NCBI RefSeq assembly: GCF_002025705.1
Contig: NZ_CP018846.1
Coordinates: 611,501 to 675,500, forward strand
Source of the DNA: Pseudomonas putida
GTDB lineage: Bacteria; Pseudomonadota; Gammaproteobacteria; Pseudomonadales; Pseudomonadaceae
Direction: 5' to 3'
Length of the DNA stretch: 64,000 bases
In this document: positions 21,272-32,323 of the stretch, piece after piece
Numbering within the stretch: the first letter of the stretch is position 1
Layout: each line of letters begins with the position of its first letter
Made by a program: the position numbers and the translations under genes
The notes under the pieces: model-generated
What the model saw: only the letters and a program-made list of their open reading frames with translations
Told to the model about the DNA's origin: nothing
The model's database searches: none

Positions 21272-21516
21272 TGAAGGTCAAGGTGATGTACTTCGCCCGT
21301 TACCGCGAGCTGCTGGGCGTCGATGCCGAGCGCCTGGAAGGCGAGTTCAAGGTGCTCGACGACGTGCGCCAGGCGTTGGTGGCCAAAGGCGGGCAGTATG
21401 CAGTGCTGGCCGAGCAAAACCTGATGTGCGCGCGCAACGAAGAGCTGTGCCGGCTCGACGAGCCGCTGGAAGAGGGTGATGACGTGGCGTTCTTCCCACC
21501 GGTGACCGGAGGCTGA
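21268..21516 (+). CDS. moaD: MoaD, molybdopterin synthase small (sulfur-carrier) subunit
   Basis: Ubiquitin-like sulfur carrier of 82 residues. Its C-terminal thiocarboxylate donates sulfur to form molybdopterin. It ends VTGG, the required double glycine, after the conserved VAFFPPV. Two adjacent ATG codons (21268 and 21271) are possible starts; the first overlaps the moaC stop by 4 bp. moaE follows after 2 bp, its catalytic partner. Confidence 0.94.
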   Translation: MMKVKVMYFARYRELLGVDAERLEGEFKVLDDVRQALVAKGGQYAVLAEQNLMCARNEELCRLDEPLEEGDDVAFFPPVTGG

Positions 21517-21518
21517 AC

Positions 21519-21965
21519 ATGGCAGTGCGAGTGCAGCAAGGGGCGTTCGATCCGGGGGCCGAGGTCAATGCCATGCATGCGGCCAATGTCGGCGTCGGTG
21601 CCGTGGTCGGCTTCGTTGGTTATGTACGCGATTTCAATGACGGCCGGGAAGTGGCGGGGATGTTCCTCGAACATTACCCGGGCATGACCGAAAAGGCGCT
21701 GGCCAAGATCGTGGTCGAGGCCGAGCAGCGCTGGCCGTTGCTCAAGGTCGAAGTGCTGCACCGCATCGGTGCGCTAGAGCCAGGCGAGCCGATCGTGTTC
21801 GTTGGCGTGGCCAGTGCCCATCGGCAGGCGGCGTTCGATGCCTGCAACTTCATCATGGACTACCTGAAGACCCGGGCGCCGTTCTGGAAGAAGGAAAATA
21901 CCCAGGAAGGACCGCGCTGGGTGGAAGGCAAGCAGAGTGACCAGGATGCCGCTGGGCGCTGGTAA
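21519..21965 (+). CDS. moaE: MoaE, molybdopterin synthase catalytic subunit
   Basis: The 148-residue catalytic subunit forms a heterotetramer with MoaD and inserts two sulfurs into precursor Z. Family features are the early VGFVGYVRDFN strand, the substrate-binding HRIGALEPGE stretch and the conserved lysines of LKTRAPFWKKE near the C-terminus. Third gene of the coupled moaCDE unit; REP elements follow at once. Confidence 0.95.
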   Translation: MAVRVQQGAFDPGAEVNAMHAANVGVGAVVGFVGYVRDFNDGREVAGMFLEHYPGMTEKALAKIVVEAEQRWPLLKVEVLHRIGALEPGEPIVFVGVASAHRQAAFDACNFIMDYLKTRAPFWKKENTQEGPRWVEGKQSDQDAAGRW

Positions 21966-21984
21966 GGCAGCCCGCAGATCGCCG

Positions 21985-22116
21985 TTGTAGGAGCGGCCTC
22001 GCCGGGGCGCCGGACCGGTCGGAAAGGGCCGCAAAGCGGCCCCGGGATTTCAGCATGAACGCAGAGATCGCTGGGGCCGCTTTGCGGCCTTTTCGCGACA
22101 CGAGGCCGCTCCTACA
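21985..22116. repeat. REP cluster (GGCGCCGG variant) between moaE and rhlB
   Basis: One unit, beginning GTAGGAGCGGCCTCGCC near 21985, runs into GGCGCCGGACCGGTCGGAAA and a GGGCCGCAAAGCGGCCC hairpin. An inverted unit ending GAGGCCGCTCCTACA at 22116 carries the more common GCGACACGAGG core. The pair is therefore made of two different REP variants. Confidence 0.8.
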
Positions 22117-22139
22117 GGGGCGAGACCGGCGCTGATAAA

Positions 22140-23615
22140 TCAGTGATTCTTGCGCGGCACCGGCTTCAACAGCTCATCCGGCGGCATCTCGCACTTGATC
22201 TTGCGCCCCAGCAGCTCTTCGATCGCCGGCAGCTGGTAGGAATCATCCTCACCGGCAAAGCTGATCGACACACCGCTGGTGCCAGCACGGCCAGTACGGC
22301 CAATGCGGTGCACGTAATCGTCCGGGTCTTCCGGCAGGGTGAAGTTGATCACGTGGCTGATGCCGTCGATGTGAATCCCGCGCCCGGCCACGTCGGTGGC
22401 CACCAGCACAGTGATGCGCCCTTCACGGAAGCTTTCGAGGGTACGAATACGCTTGTGCTGCGGAACGTCACCCGACAACTGCGCGGCATTGATACCGTCG
22501 CGCACGAGTTTTTCCTCGATGCGCCGCACCTCGTCCTTGCGGTTGGCGAACACCATCACCCGTTCCCACTTGTTCTGGGTCACCAGGTTGTACAGCAGCT
22601 TGTACTTGTCGCTGCCGGCCACCGCATACACGTGTTGCTCGACCGTTTCGCTGGCGACGTTCTCCGGCTCGATCTCGACGATCGCCGGGTTGGTGGTCCA
22701 CTGCTTGGCCAGGTTCATCACGTCTTCGGTGAAGGTGGCGGAGAACAGCAGGGTCTGGCGTTCGCTCTTCGGCGGGGTCTGGCGGATGATCTGCCGTACC
22801 TGGGGGATGAAGCCCATGTCGAGCATGCGGTCGGCTTCGTCCAGTACCATCACCTCGACCATGTCCAGGTGCACTTCGCCGCGCTGGTTGAAGTCCAGCA
22901 GACGGCCCGGTGTGGCCACCAGAATGTCGCAGTGACGGGCTTCCAGGGCCTTGAGCTGCTTGTCGAAGTCCATGCCACCGACGAAGCTCATCACGTTCAG
23001 GCCGGTGTACTTGGTCAGGGCAACGGCGTCCTTGGCGATCTGCACCACCAGCTCGCGGGTGGGGGCGATGATCAGTGCGCGTGGCTCGCCCATGTAGCGT
23101 TCTTTCGGCGGCGGCGTCTGCTGCAGCTGGGAAATGATCGAAATCAGGAATGCCGCAGTCTTGCCAGTACCGGTCTGGGCGCGACCGATCGCGTCCTGGC
23201 CAGCCAAGGTGTAACCCAGTACCTGCGCTTGGATCGGCGTGCAGTAAGGGAAGCCGAGGTCGTGGATGGCATGCATCAGCTCGTTGGAGAGCTTGAAGTC
23301 GTGGAAACGGGTCTTGCCTTCCTGCGGCTCGACCACGAAATCTTCCGGCTTCCACAGGCTCGCCTGGGGCTTGGGCTTGCGTTCACGACGTGGTTTGTCC
23401 TTGGCCGGCTTGTCGGCGGGCACTGGAGCATCGGTGGGGGCTTCTGCCATAGCGGCGGCCTTGGCGGCGGGCTTGGCGCGGGGCGCGGCCGGTTTGGGCT
23501 CGGGCCGGGCCTCTGCAGTGGGGGCGGGCGCCGTTGGCGTCACGCTGGCAGCAGGAGCGACGGCCTCTGGCGCGGCGTCTCCTTTGCCGAATATTTTCTT
23601 GAGTGCCTTGAGCAC
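22140..23615 (-). CDS. rhlB: RhlB-type DEAD-box ATP-dependent RNA helicase
   Basis: Cytoplasmic RNA helicase of 491 residues. RhlB-type enzymes unwind structured RNA, often with RNase E. A disordered Ala/Pro/Lys-rich N-terminus (about residues 15-85) precedes the helicase core. The core has the Q motif, AQTGTGKT (motif I), DEAD (motif II), SAT (motif III) and [10 protein letters not shown] (motif VI). The start [12 protein letters not shown] is typical of Pseudomonas RhlB. Single-gene unit with REP hairpins directly downstream. Another DEAD-box subtype cannot be fully excluded. Confidence 0.88.
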   Translation of the reverse strand: MLKALKKIFGKGDAAPEAVAPAASVTPTAPAPTAEARPEPKPAAPRAKPAAKAAAMAEAPTDAPVPADKPAKDKPRRERKPKPQASLWKPEDFVVEPQEGKTRFHDFKLSNELMHAIHDLGFPYCTPIQAQVLGYTLAGQDAIGRAQTGTGKTAAFLISIISQLQQTPPPKERYMGEPRALIIAPTRELVVQIAKDAVALTKYTGLNVMSFVGGMDFDKQLKALEARHCDILVATPGRLLDFNQRGEVHLDMVEVMVLDEADRMLDMGFIPQVRQIIRQTPPKSERQTLLFSATFTEDVMNLAKQWTTNPAIVEIEPENVASETVEQHVYAVAGSDKYKLLYNLVTQNKWERVMVFANRKDEVRRIEEKLVRDGINAAQLSGDVPQHKRIRTLESFREGRITVLVATDVAGRGIHIDGISHVINFTLPEDPDDYVHRIGRTGRAGTSGVSISFAGEDDSYQLPAIEELLGRKIKCEMPPDELLKPVPRKNH

Positions 23616-23716
23616 GATCGTCTCATCAACTGGTTAAGGAATGTACGCCGGGCAGTGTAATGCAAGATCTGAGTGCGGCGTAGCGGAAAACTCCCACAAC
23701 TACAAATGGGGTTGGC

Positions 23717-24400
<684 letters not shown>

Positions 24401-24510
24401 TTATCGCGTGCGTGAAAAGAAGGCGCTGGAATTGATTGTCAGAAAAAGAATGTCGCAACGATACAACTTTCCCTACTTGACGATCGCTTAAACGCTACAG
24501 CCAACAAATC

Positions 24511-24526
24511 TGGTACGCGCTTTGCA
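24511..24526 (+). promoter_or_regulatory. Sigma-54 promoter of aapJQMP
   Basis: TGGTACG-N4-TTGCA matches the RpoN consensus TGGCACG-N4-TTGCW at every position but one, with the invariant GG (24512-24513) and GC (24524-24525) at exact -24/-12 spacing. Transcription would start near 24537, about 168 nt before aapJ. It implies an enhancer-binding activator such as NtrC or AauR; I could not identify its site in the 331-bp gap. Confidence 0.85.
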
Positions 24527-24704
24527 ATTCTTCATTCGATGCAAAGGGCAGGCCGTGACGGTAACACCCTTTGCACGCGAAGGCTGTCACAGAACAGCCC
24601 ATTGCGCCAATTGACCCAATAACAAGCCAACAAGGGTCGGATGCGCCTCAAAAGGGTGCGGTGCAATTCCGGCTCGTACAACAAGAGCGATTTGGAGGTT
24701 GTGA

Positions 24705-25733
24705 ATGAAGATGTTGAAAACCACCCTGGCAGTCCTGACCGCTGCCGCCGCGCTGGGCGCCGTGAGCACTGCCCAGGCCGGCGCCACCCTCGATGCGGTA
24801 AAGAAGAAGGGCTTCGTCCAGTGTGGCGTGAGCGACGGTCTTCCGGGCTTCTCGGTACCTGATGCGCAGGGCAAGATCGTCGGTATCGACGCCGATGTGT
24901 GCCGCGCCGTGGCCGCCGCCGTGTTCGGCGACGCGACCAAGGTCAAGTTCAGCCAGCTCAACGCCAAGGAACGCTTCACTGCGCTGCAATCGGGCGAAGT
25001 CGACGTGCTGTCGCGCAACACCACCTGGACCAGCTCGCGCGATGCCGGCATGGGCCTGGTGTTCGCTGGCGTCACCTACTATGACGGCGTTGGCTTCCTG
25101 GTCAACAAGAAGCTGGGCGTTTCCAGCGCCAAGGAGCTCGACGGCGCGACCATCTGCATCCAGGCCGGTACCACCACCGAACTGAACGTGTCGGACTTCT
25201 TCCGTGCCAATGGCCTGAAGTACACCCCGATCACCTTCGACACCTCTGACGAGAGCGCCAAGTCGCTTGAATCCGGCCGTTGCGACGTGCTGACCTCGGA
25301 CAAGTCGCAGCTGTTCGCCCAGCGCTCCAAACTGGCCGCGCCGACCGACTACGTGGTACTGCCGGAAACCATCTCCAAGGAGCCGCTGGGCCCGGTGGTG
25401 CGTAAAGGCGACGAAGACTGGTTCAGCATCGTCAAGTGGACCCTGTTCGCCATGCTCAATGCCGAAGAGGCCGGCATCACCTCGAAGAACGTCGAGGCCG
25501 AGGCCAAGTCCACCAAGAACCCGGACGTTGCCCGCCTGCTGGGCGCGGATGGTGAGTACGGCAAGGACCTCAAGCTGCCCAAGGACTGGGTAGTGCAGAT
25601 CGTCAAGCAGGTCGGCAACTACGGCGAAGTGTTCGAGAAGAACCTTGGCCAGAGCACCGACCTGAAGATCGACCGTGGCATGAACGCCCTGTGGAACAAC
25701 GGCGGCATCCAGTACGCGCCACCTGTGCGCTGA
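24705..25733 (+). CDS. aapJ: AapJ, general L-amino-acid ABC transporter periplasmic binding protein
   Basis: Periplasmic solute-binding protein of 342 residues (family 3) for polar L-amino acids. The signal peptide ends VSTAQAGA at about residue 24. The pattern GCSDGLPGFS-like (QCGVSDGLPGFS) followed by GKIVGIDADVCRAVA and RNTTWTSSRDA is characteristic of AapJ. Two lobes are expected. First gene of aapJQMP behind the sigma-54 promoter, so likely induced by nitrogen limitation or acidic amino acids. Confidence 0.94.
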   Translation: MKMLKTTLAVLTAAAALGAVSTAQAGATLDAVKKKGFVQCGVSDGLPGFSVPDAQGKIVGIDADVCRAVAAAVFGDATKVKFSQLNAKERFTALQSGEVDVLSRNTTWTSSRDAGMGLVFAGVTYYDGVGFLVNKKLGVSSAKELDGATICIQAGTTTELNVSDFFRANGLKYTPITFDTSDESAKSLESGRCDVLTSDKSQLFAQRSKLAAPTDYVVLPETISKEPLGPVVRKGDEDWFSIVKWTLFAMLNAEEAGITSKNVEAEAKSTKNPDVARLLGADGEYGKDLKLPKDWVVQIVKQVGNYGEVFEKNLGQSTDLKIDRGMNALWNNGGIQYAPPVR

Positions 25734-25800
25734 TGGCTGCACCCTGCGGCGGCATCCCGCCGCCGCAGGTTGTTCGAATCCCTATTTTTCGGGGCACTTC

Positions 25801-26979
25801 ATGCAAAATCAAATTGGCGCACCCAAGGGGCTTTCCCTGAACGACCCGCGTGTGCGCGCCTGGCTGTTCCAGATTCTCACGATCGTCTTCGTGGTGGGGC
25901 TGGGCTGGTACCTGTTCCACAACACCCAGACCAACCTGCAACACCGGGGCATCACCTCGGGTTTCGACTTTCTTGAGCGCAGCGCCGGTTTCGGCATCGC
26001 CCAGCACCTGATTCCCTACGTGGAATCCGACAGCTATGCGCGGGTGTTCGTCATCGGCCTGCTCAATACCCTGCTGGTGACCTTCATCGGCGTCATCCTG
26101 GCGACGATACTGGGCTTCATTATCGGTGTGGCGCGGCTTTCGCCGAACTGGATGATCAACAAACTGGCGACCGTGTATGTGGAGACGTTTCGCAACATCC
26201 CGCCGTTGCTGCAGATCCTGTTCTGGTATTTCGCGGTGTTCCTGACCCTGCCGGGGCCACGGGGCAGCATCAACATCGACGACACCTTCTTCATCAGCAA
26301 CCGTGGCCTGAACATGCCCGGCGCCTCCATGGCTGAAGGCTTCTGGCCGTTTGTCGTTGCCGTGGTGCTGGCGATCGTGGCCATCGTGGCGATGGTGCGT
26401 TTCGCCAACAAGCGCTTCAACGAAACCGGCAAACCGTTCCACAAGTTCTGGGTGGGGCTGGCACTGTTCATTGCCATCCCGGGCCTGTGCGCGATGCTGT
26501 TTGGCAGCCCGGTGCAGTGGGAAGTGCCGCAACTGAAGGGCTTCAACTTCGTTGGTGGCTGGGTGCTGATCCCTGAGCTGCTGGCCCTGACCTTGGCACT
26601 GACTATCTATACGGCCGCGTTCATCGCTGAAATCGTGCGCTCGGGTATTCGTTCGGTCAGCCATGGCCAGACCGAAGCCGCCCGTTCGCTCGGCCTGCGC
26701 GAGGGCCCGACCCTGCGCAAGGTAATCATCCCCCAGGCACTGCGGGTGATCATTCCACCGCTGACCAGCCAGTACCTGAACCTGGCGAAGAACTCGTCGC
26801 TGGCAGCCGGCATCGGCTACCCGGAGATGGTCTCGCTGTTCGCCGGTACCGTGCTCAACCAGACCGGCCAGGCCATCGAGGTGATCGCCATCACCATGAG
26901 TGTCTATCTCGCCATCAGCATCAGCATTTCGCTGTTGATGAACTGGTACAACAAGCGCATTGCGCTGATCGAGCGGTGA
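25801..26979 (+). CDS. aapQ: AapQ, amino-acid ABC transporter permease
   Basis: Inner-membrane permease of 392 residues, longer than simple His/Glu permeases because of an inserted periplasmic/membrane region, as is usual for AapQ. Multiple transmembrane helices are visible. The ABC-coupling EAA loop reads TEAARSLGLREGPTLRKVIIPQAL near residues 290-315. It pairs with AapM, encoded 10 bp downstream, as a heterodimer for AapP. Confidence 0.94.
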   Translation: MQNQIGAPKGLSLNDPRVRAWLFQILTIVFVVGLGWYLFHNTQTNLQHRGITSGFDFLERSAGFGIAQHLIPYVESDSYARVFVIGLLNTLLVTFIGVILATILGFIIGVARLSPNWMINKLATVYVETFRNIPPLLQILFWYFAVFLTLPGPRGSINIDDTFFISNRGLNMPGASMAEGFWPFVVAVVLAIVAIVAMVRFANKRFNETGKPFHKFWVGLALFIAIPGLCAMLFGSPVQWEVPQLKGFNFVGGWVLIPELLALTLALTIYTAAFIAEIVRSGIRSVSHGQTEAARSLGLREGPTLRKVIIPQALRVIIPPLTSQYLNLAKNSSLAAGIGYPEMVSLFAGTVLNQTGQAIEVIAITMSVYLAISISISLLMNWYNKRIALIER

Positions 26980-26989
26980 GGATACGCAC

Positions 26990-28087
26990 GTGAATGCACA
27001 TGTTTTCAAACCCGACATGCCGCCACCGGTGAAAACCGTCGGCGTGCTCGCATGGATGCGTGCCAACCTGTTTTCCAGCTGGCTCAACACCCTGCTGACC
27101 CTGTTCGCCGTGTACCTGATATGGCTGATCGTGCCACCGCTGGTGCAATGGGCGCTGATCGACGCCAACTGGGTCGGCACCACCCGCGCCGACTGCACCA
27201 AGGACGGCGCCTGCTGGGTGTTCGTGCAACAGCGCTTTGGCCAGTTCATGTATGGCTACTACCCGGTCGAGCTGCGCTGGCGCGTGGACCTCACCGTGTG
27301 GCTGGCCGTGCTCGGCGCTGCACCGCTGTTCATCAAGCGCTTCCCGCGCAAGGCCATCTACGGCCTGGGCTTTCTGGTGCTGTATCCGGTCATTGCCTAC
27401 ACCTTGCTGCACGGCGGCCTGCTGGGCCTGACCAACGTCGCCACCAGCCAGTGGGGCGGGCTGATGCTGACCCTGGTGATTGCCACCGTGGGCATCGTCG
27501 GTGCCTTGCCGCTGGGCATTCTGCTGGCCCTCGGGCGGCGTTCGCGGATGCCGGCGGTGAAGGTGGTCTGCGTCACGTTCATCGAGTTCTGGCGGGGCGT
27601 GCCGCTGATCACCGTGCTGTTCATGTCGTCGGTGATGCTGCCGTTGTTCCTGCCTGAAGGCATGAGCTTCGACAAGCTGCTGCGGGCGATGATCGGGGTG
27701 ATCCTGTTCCAGTCGGCGTACGTCGCCGAGGTGGTGCGCGGTGGCTTGCAGGCCATTCCCAAGGGCCAGTACGAAGCTGCCGCCGCCATGGGCCTGGGCT
27801 ACTGGCGCGCCATGGGCCTGGTGATTCTGCCGCAAGCGCTCAAGCTGGTGATCCCCGGCATCGTCAACACCTTCATCGCCCTGTTCAAGGACACCAGCCT
27901 GGTGATCATCATCGGCCTTTTCGACCTGCTCAACAGCGTCAAGCAAGCTGCTGCCGATCCGGCCTGGCTGGGCATGGCCACCGAGGGCTATGTGTTCGCC
28001 GCCCTGGTGTTCTGGATTTTCTGTTTCGGTATGTCCCGCTACTCCATGCACCTGGAGCGCAAGCTGGACACTGGCCACAAGCGTTAG
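26990..28087 (+). CDS. aapM: AapM, amino-acid ABC transporter permease
   Basis: Second permease subunit of 365 residues with several membrane spans and the coupling loop [17 protein letters not shown]. The N-terminal cytoplasmic segment [21 protein letters not shown] is typical of AapM. A start at GTG 26990 follows GAGGATACG after the aapQ stop. It ends 10 bp before aapP. Confidence 0.93.
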   Translation: MNAHVFKPDMPPPVKTVGVLAWMRANLFSSWLNTLLTLFAVYLIWLIVPPLVQWALIDANWVGTTRADCTKDGACWVFVQQRFGQFMYGYYPVELRWRVDLTVWLAVLGAAPLFIKRFPRKAIYGLGFLVLYPVIAYTLLHGGLLGLTNVATSQWGGLMLTLVIATVGIVGALPLGILLALGRRSRMPAVKVVCVTFIEFWRGVPLITVLFMSSVMLPLFLPEGMSFDKLLRAMIGVILFQSAYVAEVVRGGLQAIPKGQYEAAAAMGLGYWRAMGLVILPQALKLVIPGIVNTFIALFKDTSLVIIIGLFDLLNSVKQAAADPAWLGMATEGYVFAALVFWIFCFGMSRYSMHLERKLDTGHKR

Positions 28088-28097
28088 GAGTTTCGAA

Positions 28098-28862
28098 ATG
28101 AGTGAAGCGATCAAGCAGCCTGCCGGCCCCGAAGGCATCATCCAGATGCAGGGCGTGAACAAGTGGTACGGCCAGTTCCATGTGCTCAAGGACATCAACC
28201 TGAACGTGCGCCAGGGCGAGCGTATCGTGCTGTGCGGCCCGTCCGGCTCGGGCAAGTCGACCACCATCCGTTGCCTCAACCGCCTGGAAGAACACCAACA
28301 GGGCCGCATCGTGGTCGATGGCGTGGAGCTGACCAACGACCTCAAGCAGATCGAGGCGATCCGCCGCGAGGTGGGCATGGTGTTCCAGCACTTCAACCTG
28401 TTCCCACACCTGAGCATTCTGGAAAACTGCACCCTGGCGCCGATGTGGGTGCGCAAGATGCCGCGGCGCAAGGCCGAGGAAATCGCCATGCACTATCTGG
28501 AGCGGGTGCGTATTCCGGAGCAGGCGCACAAGTTTCCGGGGCAGTTGTCCGGTGGCCAGCAGCAGCGCGTGGCGATTGCCCGGGCGCTGTGCATGAAGCC
28601 GAAGATCATGCTGTTCGACGAGCCGACGTCGGCGCTGGACCCGGAAATGGTCAAGGAAGTGCTCGACACCATGGTCGGCCTGGCGGAGGACGGCATGACC
28701 ATGCTCTGTGTGACCCACGAAATGGGCTTTGCCCGCACCGTGGCGAACCGGGTGATCTTCATGGACAAAGGGGAGATCGTCGAGCAGGCGGCGCCGGATG
28801 ACTTCTTCGACCGACCGCGCAGTGACCGGACCAAGCTGTTCCTCAGCCAGATCCTGCACTGA
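28098..28862 (+). CDS. aapP: AapP, amino-acid ABC transporter ATPase
   Basis: Cytoplasmic ATPase of 254 residues that powers the AapQM permease. Walker A is GPSGSGKST, the ABC signature [15 protein letters not shown] and Walker [15 protein letters not shown], with the switch histidine in [11 protein letters not shown] 28098 follows TAGGAG by 7 nt; a longer frame starting inside aapM is rejected. Last gene of the operon, closed by a REP hairpin. Confidence 0.95.
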   Translation: MSEAIKQPAGPEGIIQMQGVNKWYGQFHVLKDINLNVRQGERIVLCGPSGSGKSTTIRCLNRLEEHQQGRIVVDGVELTNDLKQIEAIRREVGMVFQHFNLFPHLSILENCTLAPMWVRKMPRRKAEEIAMHYLERVRIPEQAHKFPGQLSGGQQQRVAIARALCMKPKIMLFDEPTSALDPEMVKEVLDTMVGLAEDGMTMLCVTHEMGFARTVANRVIFMDKGEIVEQAAPDDFFDRPRSDRTKLFLSQILH

Positions 28863-28884
28863 TGCAACCTGGGCCGCTTTGCGG

Positions 28885-28972
28885 CCCTTCGCGGGCAAGC
28901 CCGCTCCCACAGGTACGGCACCGACTTTGAGTCCAGTGCAGTACCTGTGGGAGCGGGCTTGCCCGCGAAGGG
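28885..28972. repeat. REP inverted pair between aapP and algW
   Basis: Perfect 32-bp arms at 28885-28916 and 28941-28972 carrying GCGGGCAAGCCCGCTCCCAC. They are flanked by GGGCCGCTTTGCGGCCC and GGGCTGCAAAGCAGCCCC. The pair lies between two convergent genes, so it may also act as a transcription or RNA-decay boundary. Confidence 0.9.
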
Positions 28973-28996
28973 CTGCAAAGCAGCCCCAATTTGCCC

Positions 28997-30157
28997 TTAC
29001 TTCTCTTCCGAGTTGGTGGCCGGTGCAGGAGGCGGGCGCAGCCCCACCTCGGCAATCAGCTTCAACTGCTGACCATTGCGCATCACCTCGATGGTGATCT
29101 TGTCGGTCGGCTTGATCCGCGCGACCTGGTTCATCGACTTGCGCCCGTCGCCGGCGGGTTCACCGTTGATGCTCAGGATCACGTCACCCAGCTGCAACCC
29201 GGCCTTCTGTGCCGGGCCGTCGCGGAAGATGCCGGCCACCACGATGCCAGGGCGGCCCTGCATGCCGAACGATTCGGCCAGTTCCTGGCTCAACGGCTGC
29301 ACCTCGATGCCCAGCCAGCCACGGATCACCTGGCCGTGTTCGACGATCGATTTCATCACTTCAAGCGCCAGCTTGATCGGGATGGCGAAGCCGATGCCCT
29401 GGGAGCCGCCGGACTTGGAGAAGATTGCCGTGTTGATACCGACCAGGTTGCCATTGGCGTCGACCAGCGCACCACCGGAGTTGCCCGGGTTGATCGCCGC
29501 GTCGGTCTGAATGAAGTCTTCGTAGTTGTTCAGGCCCAGCTGGTTGCGGCCGGTGGCGCTGATGATGCCCATGGTCACGGTCTGGCCAACGCCGAATGGG
29601 TTGCCGATGGCCAGCACCACATCACCGATGTGGATGTTGTCGGAGCGGCCAATGGTGATGGCTGGCAGGTTCTTCAGGTCGATCTTCAATACCGCCAGGT
29701 CGGTTTCCGGGTCGCTACCGATCACCCGTGCCAGGGTTTCGCGGCCGTCCTTCAGGGCCACGACGATCTGGTCGGCGCCGCTGGTGACGTGGTTGTTGGT
29801 CAGCAGGTAGCCCTCGGGGCTCATGATCACCGCCGAACCCAGGCTCGACTCCCAGCGGCGCTGCTTGGGCAGGTTGTCACCGAAGAAGCGGCGGAACTGC
29901 GGGTCCTCGAACAGCGGGTGAGCGGTCTTGTTCACCACCTTGGTGGTGTACAGGTTGACCACTGCCGGGGCGGCGAGGGTCACGGCGTCAGCGTAGGACA
30001 CCGGGCCCTGCATGATCCGCGTGGTTTGCGGGGCTTGCTGCAGGTTGACGTCCTGGCTGGGCAGGCCGACCCACTCTGGGTAGCGCTGGATGATCAGTAC
30101 GGCGATCAGAATGCCGGTGAGCAGGGGCCAGCCAAAGTAACGCAAAGCCTTGAACAT
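28997..30157 (-). CDS. algW: AlgW, periplasmic DegS-type serine protease
   Basis: Membrane-anchored HtrA-family protease of 386 residues. In pseudomonads it senses misfolded outer-membrane proteins and cleaves the anti-sigma factor MucA, leading to release of AlgU. One N-terminal hydrophobic anchor (about 7-24, no cleavage site) is followed by the protease triad in NNHV, DLAVLK and NPGNSGGAL. A single C-terminal PDZ domain follows (GIVVAGIFRDGPAQKAGLQ). The start MFKALRYFGW at 30157 was preferred to an upstream in-frame codon. It links functionally to the algD promoter. Confidence 0.94.
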   Translation of the reverse strand: MFKALRYFGWPLLTGILIAVLIIQRYPEWVGLPSQDVNLQQAPQTTRIMQGPVSYADAVTLAAPAVVNLYTTKVVNKTAHPLFEDPQFRRFFGDNLPKQRRWESSLGSAVIMSPEGYLLTNNHVTSGADQIVVALKDGRETLARVIGSDPETDLAVLKIDLKNLPAITIGRSDNIHIGDVVLAIGNPFGVGQTVTMGIISATGRNQLGLNNYEDFIQTDAAINPGNSGGALVDANGNLVGINTAIFSKSGGSQGIGFAIPIKLALEVMKSIVEHGQVIRGWLGIEVQPLSQELAESFGMQGRPGIVVAGIFRDGPAQKAGLQLGDVILSINGEPAGDGRKSMNQVARIKPTDKITIEVMRNGQQLKLIAEVGLRPPPAPATNSEEK

Positions 30158-30326
30158 GAACGAGTCCTGGAAAGAGCGGGGGGCCGTCGGCCGCGCAGTG
30201 GGGCATGAGCGCGCGCGATCATACACCGGTTCCCCCGATGCCGGCGACGGCCCATAATGGCCGGCATTATACGGGCGTTCTCCAGGCGTTGCGCCCGGGA
30301 AAAGCGCAGATTTCGAGGAGATTTTC

Positions 30327-31085
30327 ATGGCCGTCGCACTCAACACCCTCGTCGAGGAAGCCGAACGCTACCTGGGCAGCGCGAAGATCCAGGATTATTG
30401 CCCCAACGGCCTGCAGGTCGAGGGGCGGCCGCAGGTCATCCGCATCGTCAGCGGCGTCACTGCCAGCCAGGCGCTGCTGGATGCTGCGGTCGAGGCCGAG
30501 GCCGACCTGATCCTGGTGCACCACGGTTACTTCTGGAAGGGCGAGAACCCGTGCGTTACCGGGATCCGTCAGCGCCGCCTGAAGACATTGCTGAAGCACG
30601 ACATCAGCCTGCTGGCGTTTCATCTGCCGTTGGATGTGCACCCCGAGGTTGGCAACAACGTGCAGCTGGCGCGGCAACTGGATATCACCGTCGAAGGCCC
30701 GCTGGATCCGGCAAACCCCAAGGTGGTCGGGCTGGTCGGCTCGCTGAGCGAACCGGTGACCGCGCGCGATTTTGCCCGCCGGGTGCAGGAAGTGCTCGGG
30801 CGCGAGCCGTTGCTGGTGGAAGGCGACCAGATGATTCGTCGGGTCGGCTGGTGCACCGGGGGCGGGCAGGGCTATATCGATACCGCGATCGCTGCCGGAG
30901 TGGACCTGTATCTCACCGGCGAGGCGTCGGAGCAGACCTATCACAGCGCCCGGGAGAACGGGGTGAGCTTCATCGCCGCCGGGCACCATGCAACCGAGCG
31001 GTACGGCGTGCAGGCGCTGGGCGATTACCTGGCGCGGCGGTTTGCCCTGGAGCATCTGTTCGTCGACTGCCCAAATCCGATCTGA
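30327..31085 (+). CDS. NIF3 / GTP cyclohydrolase I type 2-like metal-binding protein
   Basis: The 252-residue NIF3-superfamily protein has the dinuclear metal motifs: LVHHGYFW early, HLPLDVHP in the middle and AAGHHATERYG near the C-terminus. The E. coli relative YbgI is a toroidal hexamer; the biochemical role is not settled, and the cyclohydrolase name is inherited. ATG 30327 follows CGAGGAG. Divergent from algW across 170 bp. Confidence 0.88.
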   Translation: MAVALNTLVEEAERYLGSAKIQDYCPNGLQVEGRPQVIRIVSGVTASQALLDAAVEAEADLILVHHGYFWKGENPCVTGIRQRRLKTLLKHDISLLAFHLPLDVHPEVGNNVQLARQLDITVEGPLDPANPKVVGLVGSLSEPVTARDFARRVQEVLGREPLLVEGDQMIRRVGWCTGGGQGYIDTAIAAGVDLYLTGEASEQTYHSARENGVSFIAAGHHATERYGVQALGDYLARRFALEHLFVDCPNPI

Positions 31086-31101
31086 TATCGGCGTCGCCTG
31101 C

Positions 31102-31229
31102 TTCGCGGGTAAACCCGCTCCCACAGGGATAGCGCCAGTCTTCATGAGTTGAGCAATTCAGCTGCTCCCACAGGGATAGGGCCAGGCCTGAGGCTGTGCA
31201 TCACCTGTGGGAGCGGGTTTACCCGCGAA
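31102..31229. repeat. REP cluster upstream of cysD
   Basis: Perfect 26-bp inverted arms at 31102-31127 and 31204-31229. Between them lies a partial third copy, GCTCCCACAGGGATAGGGCC at about 31164, in direct orientation with the left arm. It fills most of the 305-bp gap before cysD. The remaining 31,230-31,390 is AT-richer and presumably holds the cysD promoter, which I could not define. Confidence 0.88.
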
Positions 31230-31390
31230 AGCGCCAGGCCGGCCAGCCCCAAACCCTCAGTCATATCGTTAGACTTTTTCGATCTAGCCCGCCTCCTAAA
31301 TAGAAGCAGCCGCTGTGATAAAGTGGCTCGCTCGAACACGGCCCGCTGGCCGTCCATAAGATCGTTTTTCGTGTTTTTTCGTGAGTAGCC

Positions 31391-32308
31391 ATGGTCGACA
31401 AACTGACGCACTTGAAACAGCTGGAGGCGGAAAGCATCCACATCATCCGCGAGGTGGCCGCCGAGTTCGATAACCCGGTGATGCTGTACTCGATCGGCAA
31501 GGATTCCGCCGTGATGCTGCACCTGGCGCGCAAGGCCTTCTTCCCGGGCAAGCTGCCGTTCCCGGTGATGCACGTCGACACCCAGTGGAAATTCCAGGAG
31601 ATGTACAGCTTCCGCGACAAGATGGTCGAGGAAATGGGCCTGGAGCTGATCACCCACGTCAACCCCGAGGGTGTGGCGCAGGGCATCAACCCATTCACCC
31701 ATGGCAGCTCCAAGCACACCGACATCATGAAGACCCAGGGCCTCAAGCAGGCGCTGGACAAGCATGGTTTCGATGCCGCCTTCGGTGGCGCGCGCCGTGA
31801 CGAAGAGAAGTCGCGGGCCAAGGAGCGTGTCTACTCGTTCCGTGACAGCAAGCACCGCTGGGACCCGAAGAACCAGCGCCCAGAGCTGTGGAACGTCTAC
31901 AACGGCAAGGTCAACAAGGGCGAGTCGATCCGCGTCTTCCCGCTGTCGAACTGGACCGAGCTGGACATCTGGCAGTACATCTACCTCGAAGGCATCCCAA
32001 TCGTGCCGCTGTACTTCGCCGCCGAGCGTGAAGTCATCGAGAAGAACGGCACCCTGATCATGATCGACGACGAGCGCATCCTCGAGCACCTCTCCGAGGA
32101 AGAGAAGGCGCGCATCGTCAAGAAGAAGGTGCGTTTCCGTACCCTCGGCTGCTACCCGCTGACGGGCGCTGTCGAGTCGGAAGCCGAGACCCTGACGGAC
32201 ATCATTCAGGAAATGCTCCTGACCCGTACGTCCGAACGCCAGGGCCGTGTCATCGACCACGATGGCGCCGGTTCCATGGAAGACAAGAAACGCCAAGGCT
32301 ACTTCTAA
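31391..32308 (+). CDS. cysD: CysD, sulfate adenylyltransferase subunit 2
   Basis: Catalytic ATP-sulfurylase subunit of 305 residues. It adenylylates sulfate to APS with the GTPase CysN. The PP-loop of the N-type ATP pyrophosphatase family is [13 protein letters not shown] (about residues 31-43). Other conserved parts are [12 protein letters not shown] and [14 protein letters not shown]. cysNC follows after 15 bp. CysB control is expected from the pathway but no site was identified. Confidence 0.96.
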   Translation: MVDKLTHLKQLEAESIHIIREVAAEFDNPVMLYSIGKDSAVMLHLARKAFFPGKLPFPVMHVDTQWKFQEMYSFRDKMVEEMGLELITHVNPEGVAQGINPFTHGSSKHTDIMKTQGLKQALDKHGFDAAFGGARRDEEKSRAKERVYSFRDSKHRWDPKNQRPELWNVYNGKVNKGESIRVFPLSNWTELDIWQYIYLEGIPIVPLYFAAEREVIEKNGTLIMIDDERILEHLSEEEKARIVKKKVRFRTLGCYPLTGAVESEAETLTDIIQEMLLTRTSERQGRVIDHDGAGSMEDKKRQGYF

Positions 32309-32323
32309 TTTCAGGGTTACTCC

